From Streptomyces sp. ICC1 (lineage in GTDB: Bacteria; Actinomycetota; Actinomycetes; Streptomycetales; Streptomycetaceae), in NCBI RefSeq assembly GCF_003287935.1, contig NZ_CP030287.1, forward strand, positions 3,376,267-3,440,266: a DNA stretch of 64,000 bases, in the 5' to 3' direction. The position numbers and the translations under genes are program-made. The first letter of the stretch is position 1. Each line of letters begins with the position of its first letter. Below the pieces are notes generated by a model. The model had not been told where the DNA came from. It saw only the letters and a list, made by a program, of their open reading frames with translations, and did not search any database. Of this stretch, positions 56,733 to 64,000 are shown one piece after another.

Positions 56733-57578
56733 ATGAGCCGCAGCGACGTCCTTGTAGACGCCGACTGGGTCGAGGCCCACCTGAACGACGCCAACGTCGT
56801 CATCGTCGAGGTGGACGAGGACACGTCCGCGTACGACAAGAACCACATCACCAACGCCGTCCGGATCGACTGGAAGAGCGACCTCCAGGACCCGGTCCGC
56901 CGCGACTTCGTGGACCAGGAGGGCTTCGAGAAGCTCCTCTCCGCCAAGGGCATCTCCAACGACGACACCGTCGTCCTCTACGGCGGCAACAACAACTGGT
57001 TCGCGTCCTACGCCTACTGGTACTTCAAGCTCTACGGCCACCAGGACGTCCGCCTGCTCGACGGCGGCCGCAAGAAGTGGGAGCTCGACTCCCGCGACCT
57101 GGTCGACGGCACCGAGGTCCCCAGCCGCCCGGCCACCGAGTACAAGGCCAAGGCCCAGGACACCTCGATCCGCGCCTTCCGTGACGACGCGGTCGCCGCG
57201 ATCGGCACGAAGAACCTGGTCGACGTCCGCTCGCCCGACGAGTTCTCGGGCAAGCTGCTCGCGCCGGCGCACCTCCCGCAGGAGCAGTCGCAGCGTCCGG
57301 GCCACATCCCGAGCGCCCGCAACATCCCGTGGTCGAAGAACGCCAACGACGACGGCACCTTCAAGTCCGACGAAGAGCTGACGGCCCTCTACCAGGCCGA
57401 GCAGGTCGACCTGGCGAAGGACACCATCGCCTACTGCCGCATCGGTGAGCGCTCCGCGCTCACGTGGTTCGTGCTGCACGAGCTCCTGGGCCAGGAGAAC
57501 GTCAAGAACTACGACGGCTCGTGGACCGAGTACGGCTCGCTGGTCGGCGTGCCGATCGAGCTCGGCGCCAACAAGTAG
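56733..57578 (+). CDS. Thiosulfate sulfurtransferase (rhodanese family)
   Basis: The protein has 281 residues with two rhodanese domains. The N-terminal one is inactive, and the C-terminal one has the active-site loop CRIGERS with C235. VDVRSPDEFSGKLLAPAH is the conserved start of domain 2. It transfers sulfur from thiosulfate or 3-mercaptopyruvate. It follows the Cys leader peptide and precedes DUF1416, the usual order in actinomycetes (cysA2/sseC type). A tandem repeat begins at its stop codon. Confidence 0.93.
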   Translation: MSRSDVLVDADWVEAHLNDANVVIVEVDEDTSAYDKNHITNAVRIDWKSDLQDPVRRDFVDQEGFEKLLSAKGISNDDTVVLYGGNNNWFASYAYWYFKLYGHQDVRLLDGGRKKWELDSRDLVDGTEVPSRPATEYKAKAQDTSIRAFRDDAVAAIGTKNLVDVRSPDEFSGKLLAPAHLPQEQSQRPGHIPSARNIPWSKNANDDGTFKSDEELTALYQAEQVDLAKDTIAYCRIGERSALTWFVLHELLGQENVKNYDGSWTEYGSLVGVPIELGANK

Positions 57579-57689
57579 TTCCGGGTACCCAGCGTTCCGG
57601 GTACCCAGCGTTCCGGGTACCCAGCGTTCCGGGTACCCAGCGTTCCGGGTACCCAGCGTTCCGGGCACCGAGCATTCCGGGCACGCGAC
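57578..57689. repeat. 16-bp tandem repeat array
   Basis: GTTCCGGGTACCCAGC occurs five times without change (57578-57657), then once with two changes and once degenerate. Each unit contains the palindrome GGGTACCC. The first base overlaps the sulfurtransferase stop codon. Confidence 0.92.
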
Positions 57690-57726
57690 GCCCGTAGTCA
57701 TACCTCTCTAGGACAGGACAGAGAAC

Positions 57727-58017
57727 ATGTGTGGAGCACAGATCGGCGGGCCCGACCTCGCGACGCTGAAGCCCGGTGAGACCGCCATCCAGGGTCAGGT
57801 GACCAAGGACGGCGAGCCCATCAGCGGCTACGTCCGCCTGCTGGACTCGACCGGCGAGTTCACCGCGGAGGTCCCGACCTCGGCGACCGGCCAGTTCCGC
57901 TTCTACGCGGCCGAGGGCTCCTGGACGCTGCGGGCGCTCGTGCCCGGAGCCCAGGCGGACCGCGCCGTGGTCGTCGTCGAATCCGGCGGCGTGACGGACG
58001 TGGCGATCGCGGTCTGA
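57727..58017 (+). CDS. DUF1416 protein (SseC-like)
   Basis: The protein has 96 residues and starts CGAQIGGPDLATLKPGETAIQGQV, the typical start of DUF1416. The fold is predicted to be all-beta (carboxypeptidase-regulatory-like). Family members follow rhodanese genes in actinomycetes (sseC in mycobacteria) and are linked to sulfur metabolism. AGGACAG is the ribosome site. Confidence 0.92.
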   Translation: MCGAQIGGPDLATLKPGETAIQGQVTKDGEPISGYVRLLDSTGEFTAEVPTSATGQFRFYAAEGSWTLRALVPGAQADRAVVVVESGGVTDVAIAV

Positions 58018-58107
58018 GTACCGCACTGGTGTGACGAAGGGCCGTACCCCGAGGCCGGGGTGCGGCCCTTCGTGCCGTTCCGGGGCGGGCGGCCCTACGC
58101 TGGAGGC

Positions 58108-58371
58108 ATGTACGCCCGGCGCCGGCGCGCCTACTTCCTGCTCATGGGCGGATGCCTGTTCCTCTTCGTCTCCGCCTGGTCCTTCGTGCGCCTGTGGTCG
58201 GTCGAGGCCGCGGTCGCGCTGTGCGCGGTCGCCATGGTCATCCCGCCGGTCGCCGCGATGGTCGCGAACCGGCGCGGGCCCGACGACCGCTGGTGGGACG
58301 ACCCCTCGGGGGACGCGAAGTCCGACGAGTGGTGGGACGAACTGGATGGAAAGCGGCGTCCCGAGGACTGA
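58108..58371 (+). CDS. DUF3099 small membrane protein
   Basis: The protein has 87 residues. Two hydrophobic helices (RRRAYFLLMGGCLFLFV and AVALCAVAMVIPPVAAMVA) are followed by an acidic Trp-rich tail (DDRWWDDPSGD, DEWWDEL). TACGCT lies seven bases before the ATG, so a leaderless transcript is likely. Function unknown. Confidence 0.82.
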   Translation: MYARRRRAYFLLMGGCLFLFVSAWSFVRLWSVEAAVALCAVAMVIPPVAAMVANRRGPDDRWWDDPSGDAKSDEWWDELDGKRRPED

Positions 58372-58470
58372 AACCAGTCGAGATAAAAATGTAATAAGCA
58401 TGCGTACAACATCATCCCGCAGCAAGGTGTCATCTCTGTACGCGGTCAATCGACCCGCGACACCAGTCCT

Positions 58471-59292
58471 GTGGGGGAACTTCCCTTGGAACACGAACAG
58501 ACCCTTCCCGACCAGCGGAAAGAGGAGGAGAGCACCCCGGAACAGGGCACTTTGGACCTCGTCGCGGCCACCCCCCGACGCCGTCGCGGGCGCCGTACGG
58601 TCCTCCTGATCGCCGGCGCGGCCGTCCTCGGCGTCCTGGCGGGCACGGTCGCCGGCTACGCCGTCCAGTACGACCGCGAACCGACGCCGCTGGCGCCGCT
58701 GGCCCAGGCGGACCTGGTGTCCCCGAAGGCGCTCGCGCCCGACGACGCCACCACGAACAAGACGATCAACGCCAACCGCTGGCACAAGACGGACGACGAC
58801 CTCGCGAAGCTGCTGGTCGAGGCGCCGGGCGGGGCGAAGGCCGAGGGTGCGGGCTACGAGCCCATCGAGTACTTCGCGACCTTCTTCAAGCAGCCGGACC
58901 GTCAGCTGGGCTACCTCGCCGAGCAGGACATCCGGCGGATCGCCTCGGTGAGCTGGGCGGTGGACGACACCACTTTCGTCGACGTGCGGCTGATCCAGTT
59001 CAACGACCGCTCCGGGGCGGACGACTACCAGACGAACCAGTCCGACTACATGCCCCAGGTCGAGTACGCGGGCAACGGCGGCGTGGACATCCCGGGCACC
59101 CCCTCGGACCTCGGGCACGTCTGGGTGGACTCCAAGGCCGACGAGAAGCCGGGGTACCTCCCGATGCGCGGAGCGCGCGCCATCGCCCGCCGCGGCGACA
59201 TCGTGCTCGACATCCAATTCGTGAACAACCGCGGCAAGATCAGCGAAGGCGACGTCGTGGACCTGGCCAAGCGACAGCTGGAGCGACTGTGA
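58471..59292 (+). CDS. Single-pass anchored extracellular protein, first of three
   Basis: The protein has 273 residues. Residues 1-38 are cytoplasmic and end in an RRRRGRR stop-transfer signal; one membrane helix (~43-63) follows, then an extracellular domain with ASVSWAVDDTTFVDVRLIQF and a C-terminal amphipathic helix. The start could instead be the TTG 15 bases downstream. It overlaps the next gene by GTGA. I do not recognise the domain. Confidence 0.75.
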   Translation: MGELPLEHEQTLPDQRKEEESTPEQGTLDLVAATPRRRRGRRTVLLIAGAAVLGVLAGTVAGYAVQYDREPTPLAPLAQADLVSPKALAPDDATTNKTINANRWHKTDDDLAKLLVEAPGGAKAEGAGYEPIEYFATFFKQPDRQLGYLAEQDIRRIASVSWAVDDTTFVDVRLIQFNDRSGADDYQTNQSDYMPQVEYAGNGGVDIPGTPSDLGHVWVDSKADEKPGYLPMRGARAIARRGDIVLDIQFVNNRGKISEGDVVDLAKRQLERL

Positions 59293-60254
59293 CCGAGCCG
59301 CAGAACGACGTGACCCCGGACGGGGCAGCGGCCCCGACCCCGTCGCCCGAGGCAGGCCCGGCCCCCGCGGCGGCCCCGGCGCCCGAGGTAGCCCCGGCGC
59401 CCGAGGTAGCCCCGGCCCCCGAGGCGCCGGCAGCCCCCGAGGCAGCCTCGGCCCCCGAGGCAGCCTCGGCCCCCGAGGCGGCCCCGTGGGGGGCCCATCT
59501 CGCCGCGCCCGCCCGGCCCGCGCGCAAGGTCAACCGCAAGACGATCGTCCTGATCGCCGCCGGCGTGGCCGCCGCGGTGCTCCTGGGCGGCGGCGCATGG
59601 GCGTCCTCCGCGATCGCGGACGCCGACCGGGACGCGCCCACCGCCTACTGGATCCCCATCGGCGAGGAACCCCCGAAGCGCGAAGCGCCCGGCTCCGTGC
59701 CGACGAACGCCATCTCGGGCAAGCTGCTCCCGCTCCCGTCCGGTTTCGTCCTCGGCCCGGACCTGGAGGAGGACGGCAACAACTTCTTCGTCTCCGGCGA
59801 GAAGGCGGTCGAGGGCATGAAGGAGACCCGCAGCGGCCTGACCAGCTCCGAGCGCAAGGACCGCGACAAGACGCTGGCCGAGCTGAAGCTCAAGGGCCTG
59901 GCGGGGCGCAGCTACGTCAACGAGAAGAGCAACTGGTACGCCGAGGTCCGCATCATGCAGGCCGACCCGAAGGCCGTGGGCGCGTTCTCCGAGGTCAGCA
60001 AGAAGTTCCTCGACTTCACGGGTGACGGCCGCGAGGCGCCGAAGGTGGACGGGTTCCCGGACGCCAAGTGCTCCTTGGAGGCGATCGGCGAGAAGGACAA
60101 GGAAAAGATCGATTCCATCGACTGCGTGGCCGTCGAGGGCGACGTGATGGTCACCTTCCGCGCCTACGGGCCCAAGCCCTTCTCCACCGCCGATGCCGTC
60201 ACGTTCTTCAAGAACCAGATGAGCCACCTGAAGTCCCCCGGGGAGTCCGTGTGA
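59289..60254 (+). CDS. Single-pass anchored extracellular protein, second of three
   Basis: The protein has 321 residues from GTG. A Pro/Ala/Glu-rich cytoplasmic tail with repeats such as APEAAS (1-78) precedes a membrane helix (~84-106). The extracellular part contains LPSGFVLGPDLEEDGNNFF and ends in a helix (AVTFFKNQMSHLKSP). Its overall plan matches its two neighbours. It overlaps the next gene by GTGA, so the three are co-translated. Function unknown. Confidence 0.78.
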   Translation: MTEPQNDVTPDGAAAPTPSPEAGPAPAAAPAPEVAPAPEVAPAPEAPAAPEAASAPEAASAPEAAPWGAHLAAPARPARKVNRKTIVLIAAGVAAAVLLGGGAWASSAIADADRDAPTAYWIPIGEEPPKREAPGSVPTNAISGKLLPLPSGFVLGPDLEEDGNNFFVSGEKAVEGMKETRSGLTSSERKDRDKTLAELKLKGLAGRSYVNEKSNWYAEVRIMQADPKAVGAFSEVSKKFLDFTGDGREAPKVDGFPDAKCSLEAIGEKDKEKIDSIDCVAVEGDVMVTFRAYGPKPFSTADAVTFFKNQMSHLKSPGESV

Positions 60255-61369
60255 CCGAGCAGAACACCACCGGAGCCGCGCCGGCGTCCCCCGAGGACGC
60301 CGTGCCGCAGCCCGCCGTGGCCACGGACGCGGTCCCCGACGCCGCCCCCGACGCCGCCGTCGCGGCCCCCGCGCAGGCTCCCGAGCCCGTGGTGCCCGCC
60401 CAGGCGGCGGCGCCCGCGGTCGAGAGCGCCGGCCCCGCGACCGAGGGGTGGGCGGCCCCGGCCGCCCCCGTCGCCCCCGCCGACGCGGCGGCGCAGGCCG
60501 ACGCGTTCGCCGCCGACCCGCTCGCGGCCAACCCCTTCGCGGCCCCGGAGGTGCCGGCCGCGCCCAAGGACCGCCGCAAGCTGTTCGCCGCGCTGCGCTG
60601 GACCGCCGCCGTCCTCGTCTTCGGCGCCGTCGGCACGGGTGTCGCGTACGAGGTCACCCAGCCGGAGCGCACCGACATCCCGGGCCTGTCCACCAAGGCC
60701 GACGGCCGCTGGACCTACCCGGCGCTGGCCAAGCCGGTGCTGCCGCCGGGCGCCGCCCTGCCGTTCGCCAAGGACAACCCGGACGGCATCCACTACGCGG
60801 GCCTCACCGAGCTGCTCCTGCCGGCCCCCACCGGCTCGACCCCCGACTCCGCGCTGAAGCTGGAGAAGGACGGGGTGGTGACCGTCGACACCTTCCTGGA
60901 GGAGTACGACGCCGCCGCCCGCGAGAAGCTGAAGGAGGAGTTCGGCAACGAGGGGCTGCGCCAGATCACCGCCCGCGGCTGGACCACCCCGGACGGCACC
61001 CGCACCCGTGTCTACCTGCTGCGCTTCCACGCTTCAGGCTTCGTGGACAAGTTCGGCGGCTGCGGCTCCACCGCCAAGCTGAACGGCGTCGTGCGGCTCC
61101 AGTCCGACGAGGACTGGCGCAAGGCCAAGAGCTCGCAGCGCATCGAGGTGGGCAGCGACGGCGCGTACACCGGCGCCGCCAGCGGCTCCCGGAGCGCGAG
61201 CGAGGTCAGCCTCTACAAGGAGGCCAAGCCCACGGGCGACGAGCAGACCGCGCTCGGCTGCCTCCAGGCCGGTGACGTCCAGGCCGTGATCCTGCAGAAC
61301 CGCAAGGGTGAGGTGGCGACCGTGCCGTTCCACCAGACGGTGATCCTCCAGTACCAGCTCCTCGGCTAG
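60251..61369 (+). CDS. Single-pass anchored extracellular protein, third of three
   Basis: The protein has 372 residues from GTG. A Pro/Ala-rich cytoplasmic tail (1-105) precedes a membrane helix (FAALRWTAAVLVFGAVGTGVAY) and an extracellular domain containing LLLPAPTG, VYLLRFHASGFVDKFGGC and a C-terminal VPFHQTVILQYQLLG strand. It ends the three-gene overlapping unit. Function unknown. Confidence 0.78.
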   Translation: MTEQNTTGAAPASPEDAVPQPAVATDAVPDAAPDAAVAAPAQAPEPVVPAQAAAPAVESAGPATEGWAAPAAPVAPADAAAQADAFAADPLAANPFAAPEVPAAPKDRRKLFAALRWTAAVLVFGAVGTGVAYEVTQPERTDIPGLSTKADGRWTYPALAKPVLPPGAALPFAKDNPDGIHYAGLTELLLPAPTGSTPDSALKLEKDGVVTVDTFLEEYDAAAREKLKEEFGNEGLRQITARGWTTPDGTRTRVYLLRFHASGFVDKFGGCGSTAKLNGVVRLQSDEDWRKAKSSQRIEVGSDGAYTGAASGSRSASEVSLYKEAKPTGDEQTALGCLQAGDVQAVILQNRKGEVATVPFHQTVILQYQLLG

Positions 61370-61485
61370 TACGGGCTAGTACGAGGGGCGCGTCGTACGG
61401 CCCACCTCACAGAGTGCGCCGGTCCCCAGGCCAGTAGGCTTGGGGACCGGCCCCGTAACGCCACTCACACTCCGAGGAGCACCCC

Positions 61486-61587
61486 GTGCTTGAGGCAGTC
61501 TTCACTTCCCTGCTGGTCCTGGTCGTCGTCGGTGTCATGGCCTTCACCGGACTGGCCGTGAAGAAGCTGTACCAGGGCCAGCGCTGA
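61486..61587 (+). CDS. Tiny membrane protein (33 aa)
   Basis: The GTG is preceded by GAGGAG at 61474-61479. The product has one hydrophobic helix (VFTSLLVLVVVGVMAFTGLA) and a basic tail (KKLYQGQR). It is too short for standard ORF calling but has a good ribosome site. Function unknown. Confidence 0.65.
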   Translation: MLEAVFTSLLVLVVVGVMAFTGLAVKKLYQGQR

Positions 61588-61655
61588 TCGTCTGATCGGC
61601 CGCCGCCCGCCCCGGACACCGCAACCCCTCCCACAGATCGCCTGAGCAGCCATTC

Positions 61656-62228
61656 ATGATCCAGATCCCGTCCGACCTGAACCCGAGCCTCGTCCCCCTC
61701 GCCTTCCTCCTGGGCAATTGGGAGGGCGCGGGCGTCTTCGACTTCCCCGGTGAGGAGAAGTGCAACTTCGGCCAGGAAGTCGTCTTCAGCCACGACGGCC
61801 GGGACTTCCTGGAGTACCACTCGCACTCCTGGGTCCTCGACGCCGAGGGCAACAACGTGCGGCCGCTGGAGTCCGAGTCCGGCTTCTGGCGCATCGACGG
61901 CCAGCGCAAGGTCGAGATCGTCATGGTCCGCGACCAGGGCGTCGTGGAGATCTGGTACGGCGACCTCGCCGACCAGAAGCCGCAGATCGATCTGGTCACC
62001 GATGCCGTGGCCCGTACCGCCACCTCCCGTCCGCACAGCGGCGGCAAGCGGCTCTACGGCTACGTCAAGGGCGACCTGATGTGGGTCGGCGAGAAGACCA
62101 CCCCCGACATCGAGCTGCGCCCGTACATGTCGGCCCAGCTCAAGAAGGTCGTCACGCCCGAGGAGGTCGCCGAGATGGCGCGCAACCTCCCGGACATGCC
62201 GGACGACGGCATCGCCTTCTTCCGCTGA
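61656..62228 (+). CDS. Nitrobindin-like FABP-family heme-binding protein (DUF1794)
   Basis: The protein has 190 residues. LLGNWEGAGVF matches the GxWxGxG motif of the nitrobindin beta-barrel, and VVDxxx-type strands follow. Family members bind ferric heme and detoxify peroxynitrite. No signal peptide is seen. It lies upstream of nur, as in S. coelicolor from memory. Confidence 0.85.
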   Translation: MIQIPSDLNPSLVPLAFLLGNWEGAGVFDFPGEEKCNFGQEVVFSHDGRDFLEYHSHSWVLDAEGNNVRPLESESGFWRIDGQRKVEIVMVRDQGVVEIWYGDLADQKPQIDLVTDAVARTATSRPHSGGKRLYGYVKGDLMWVGEKTTPDIELRPYMSAQLKKVVTPEEVAEMARNLPDMPDDGIAFFR

Positions 62229-62273
62229 GCCGCCGAGCCGCCGAGTCGCCGAGTCGCCGAGCCGCCGAGCCGG
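62226..62273. repeat. 8-bp tandem repeats
   Basis: Six copies of CCGAGYCG, the first with one change, start within the stop codon of the nitrobindin-like gene. Confidence 0.75.
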
Positions 62274-62278
62274 CCCGT

Positions 62279-62310
62279 GAGCCCCCTGCCGCAGCAGCCG
62301 TAGGGGGCTC
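62279..62310 (+). terminator. Terminator after the nitrobindin-like gene
   Basis: GAGCCCCCT pairs with AGGGGGCTC around a 14-nt loop. Coordinates may be off by one base. Confidence 0.65.
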
Positions 62311-62372
62311 CCGCGCATCCCAGGGGTGCTCGGCCAGTCATGGCGGCCCGGGCCGAGGCCTACACTGGCCGG

Positions 62373-62858
62373 GTGGTCACCACCGACAGCACGGACAGCG
62401 CCGGGACGATCGACAGCGGCGACTGGAAGAGCGACCTGCGCCAGCGCGGATACCGCCTGACGCCGCAGCGCCAGCTCGTGCTGGAAGCCGTCGACGCCCT
62501 GGAGCACGCGACCCCGGACGAGATCCTCGTCGAGGTGCGCAAGACGGCCTCCGGGGTCAACATCTCCACGGTCTACCGCACGCTGGAGCTCCTGGAGGAG
62601 CTGAAGCTGGTCTCGCACGCCCACCTCGGGCACGGGGCCCCCACCTACCACCTCGCCGACCGGCACCACCACATCCACCTGGTCTGCCGGGACTGCGCCG
62701 ACGTGATCGAGGCGGACGTGGACGTCGCCGCCGAGTTCACGGCCAAGCTCCGCACCACCTTCGGCTTCGAGACCGACATGAAGCACTTCGCGATCTTCGG
62801 ACTCTGCAAGAAGTGCGCCGCCAAGCACCGGGCCGAGCAGCGGGACGGCCGGCCCTAG
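62373..62858 (+). CDS. nur: Nickel-responsive Fur-family regulator Nur
   Basis: The protein has 161 residues from the GTG seven bases after TACACT, a leaderless-type start. DWKSDLRQRGYRLTPQRQLVLEAV and GVNISTVYRTLELLEELKLV form the winged helix, and HHHIHLVCRDC and LCKKC give histidines and two CxxC pairs for metal. The sequence closely resembles S. coelicolor Nur as I remember it, which represses nickel uptake and sodF. It is longer at the N-terminus (VTTDSTDSAGTIDSG). Zur or PerR are alternatives. Confidence 0.85.
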   Translation: MVTTDSTDSAGTIDSGDWKSDLRQRGYRLTPQRQLVLEAVDALEHATPDEILVEVRKTASGVNISTVYRTLELLEELKLVSHAHLGHGAPTYHLADRHHHIHLVCRDCADVIEADVDVAAEFTAKLRTTFGFETDMKHFAIFGLCKKCAAKHRAEQRDGRP

Positions 62859-62891
62859 GTCCGTCCCCCGCAGGGTCGTAGGCTGGGTGGC

Positions 62892-63860
62892 ATGACCAGC
62901 AGCCCCTTGCTCCATCTCCCCGGCGCCGTCCAGGCCGAAGGCCGCGACGAAGGCGTCGCCGCCCACTACGGAGAGCTCTACGGAGAACAGCGCACCCTCG
63001 CCGAAGGCCGCGGCTTCGTCGACCTCTCCCACCGCGGGGTCGTCACCGTCACCGGCCCGGACCGGCTGAGCTGGCTGCACCTGCTGATCACTCAGCACGT
63101 CACCGAGCTTCCGGCCGGCCAGGCCACCGAGGCGCTGATCCTCTCCGCGAACGGGCACATCGAGCACGCGCTCTACCTCGTCGACGACGGCGAGACGACG
63201 TGGATGCACGTCGAGCCCGGCACCCAGGAGGCGCTGCTCGCCTACCTGGAGTCGATGAAGTTCTTCTACCGGGTGGAAGCCGCCGACGCCACCGCGGACT
63301 TCGCCGTCGTGCACCTGCCGGCCGGATCCATCGCCGAGGTCGCCAAGGAGCACGCCGTACGGGAGACCGCGCACGGCCGCGACGTCTTCCTGCCCCGCGC
63401 CGAACTGGAGGCCTTCGCCGGCACCCACGGCCCGGCCGCCGGCCTGCTCGCGTACGAGGCCCTGCGCGTCGAGGCCCACAGGCCGCGGCTCGGCCTGGAG
63501 ACCGACCACCGCACCATCCCGCACGAGCTGGGCTGGATCGGCACCGCCGTGCACCTGCAGAAGGGCTGCTACCGCGGCCAGGAGACGGTGGCCCGCGTCC
63601 ACAACCTGGGGAAGCCGCCGCGCCGGCTGGTCTTCCTGCACCTGGACGGCTCCGATGTGCTGCTCCCGGCCCACGGCACGCCCGTACGGCTCGCCGCGGA
63701 CGGGGAGGAGGGCCGTCAGCTCGGCTTCGTGACCACCTCGGTCCGCCACCACGAGCTCGGCCCCATCGCGCTCGCGCTCGTCAAGCGGAACGTTCCGGTG
63801 GACGCGCCGCTGCTGGTCGGGAAGACGGCCGCCGCGCAGGAGGTCGTCGTGGCCCCCTGA
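62892..63860 (+). CDS. ygfZ: YgfZ/GcvT-domain folate-binding protein
   Basis: The protein has 322 residues. KGCYRGQETVARVHNLG (residues ~222-238) is the KGCYxGQE signature of YgfZ, in which the Cys is essential. The rest is a GcvT-like folate-binding fold with ILSANGHIEHALYLVDDG. YgfZ supports iron-sulfur enzyme maturation. TAGGCT lies 15 bases before the ATG. Confidence 0.92.
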   Translation: MTSSPLLHLPGAVQAEGRDEGVAAHYGELYGEQRTLAEGRGFVDLSHRGVVTVTGPDRLSWLHLLITQHVTELPAGQATEALILSANGHIEHALYLVDDGETTWMHVEPGTQEALLAYLESMKFFYRVEAADATADFAVVHLPAGSIAEVAKEHAVRETAHGRDVFLPRAELEAFAGTHGPAAGLLAYEALRVEAHRPRLGLETDHRTIPHELGWIGTAVHLQKGCYRGQETVARVHNLGKPPRRLVFLHLDGSDVLLPAHGTPVRLAADGEEGRQLGFVTTSVRHHELGPIALALVKRNVPVDAPLLVGKTAAAQEVVVAP

Positions 63861-63884
63861 CCAGCAGGTCAGCAGGTCAGCAGG

Positions 63885-64000
63885 TCAGATGTCGATGACG
63901 ATGGTGAACGGGCCGTGGTTGGTCAGCGAGACGCGCATGTCCGCACCGAACCGGCCCGTTTCCACCGTCGCGCCCAGCGCCCGCAGTTGTGCCACGACCT
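63885..64000 (-). CDS. dtd: D-aminoacyl-tRNA deacylase, C-terminal end
   Basis: The gene continues past the right edge. The visible 38 codons end [18 protein letters not shown], then FTIVIDI and stop. GRFGADM and NxGP followed by x-T are the dtd active-site landmarks; here Phe replaces the usual Val in GPVT. It hydrolyses D-amino acids from tRNA. A CAGGT repeat lies between it and the ygfZ-like gene. Confidence 0.85.
   Translation of the reverse strand, partial: VVAQLRALGATVETGRFGADMRVSLTNHGPFTIVIDI

Noticed and set aside
57445..57711. Small ORFs with repeated GYPAFRVPSVP peptides
   Set aside because: They are translations of the 16-bp DNA repeat and have no ribosome site or homology.

Overview
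The window is high-GC actinobacterial DNA, almost certainly Streptomyces. Three gene neighbourhoods point this way: whiH-hrdB-protease-parE, glnR-ThiS-like, and sulfurtransferase-DUF1416-nur. Codons end strongly in G or C, GTG starts are common, and several genes appear to have leaderless promoters. All names come from reading motifs and from memory of the families. No database search was run.

Region 1 (1-17.4 kb) looks like a specialised-metabolite gene cluster that continues past the left edge. A plus-strand operon encodes a UbiA-type prenyltransferase (partial), two related adenylate-forming enzymes, a nucleotide-sugar dehydrogenase, an SDR-like protein with a degenerate active site, an FAD epoxidase/monooxygenase, an alpha/beta hydrolase, an MMPL exporter, a small integral-membrane protein resembling Pyr4/PaxB-type terpene cyclases, and an amine-oxidase-like flavoenzyme. 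A TetR regulator follows. Prenyltransferase, epoxidase and membrane cyclase together form the core logic of fungal meroterpenoid pathways. Convergent to this, on the minus strand, is a flavoenzyme/lyase pair that resembles CreE/CreD, which make nitrite from aspartate for N-N bond formation.

Region 2 (17.7-23.8 kb) holds a 75-aa unknown protein and a SAM-regeneration cassette (metK, adenosine kinase, metH). The metH is cut after about 505 codons and fused in frame to a glycogen-debranching-like protein, which marks a recombination or assembly breakpoint.

Region 3 (23.9-51.17 kb) is mostly housekeeping: a NUDIX regulator, an ABC transporter, whiH, hrdB, a secreted trypsin-like protease, parE, a DUF485/ActP symporter pair and a DcuSR/CitAB-type two-component system. 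It also carries an alpha-glucan utilisation locus (GH87 glucanase, MalR-like LacI regulator, ABC importer, GH13 glucosidase) and two divergent citrate-synthase-family genes, the second truncated.

At 51170-51194 the sequence closely matches a Tn5/Nextera adapter with small indels. The genes on both sides are cut exactly there, so the join is probably an assembly artefact.

Region 4 (51.2-64 kb) is a second housekeeping block: a LacI regulator, GlnR, a ThiS/MoaD-like protein, membrane proteins, a cysteine-type leader peptide before a sulfurtransferase, DUF1416, DUF3099, three single-pass anchored proteins, a tiny membrane protein, a nitrobindin-like protein, the Fur-family regulator Nur, a YgfZ-like protein and the end of dtd.
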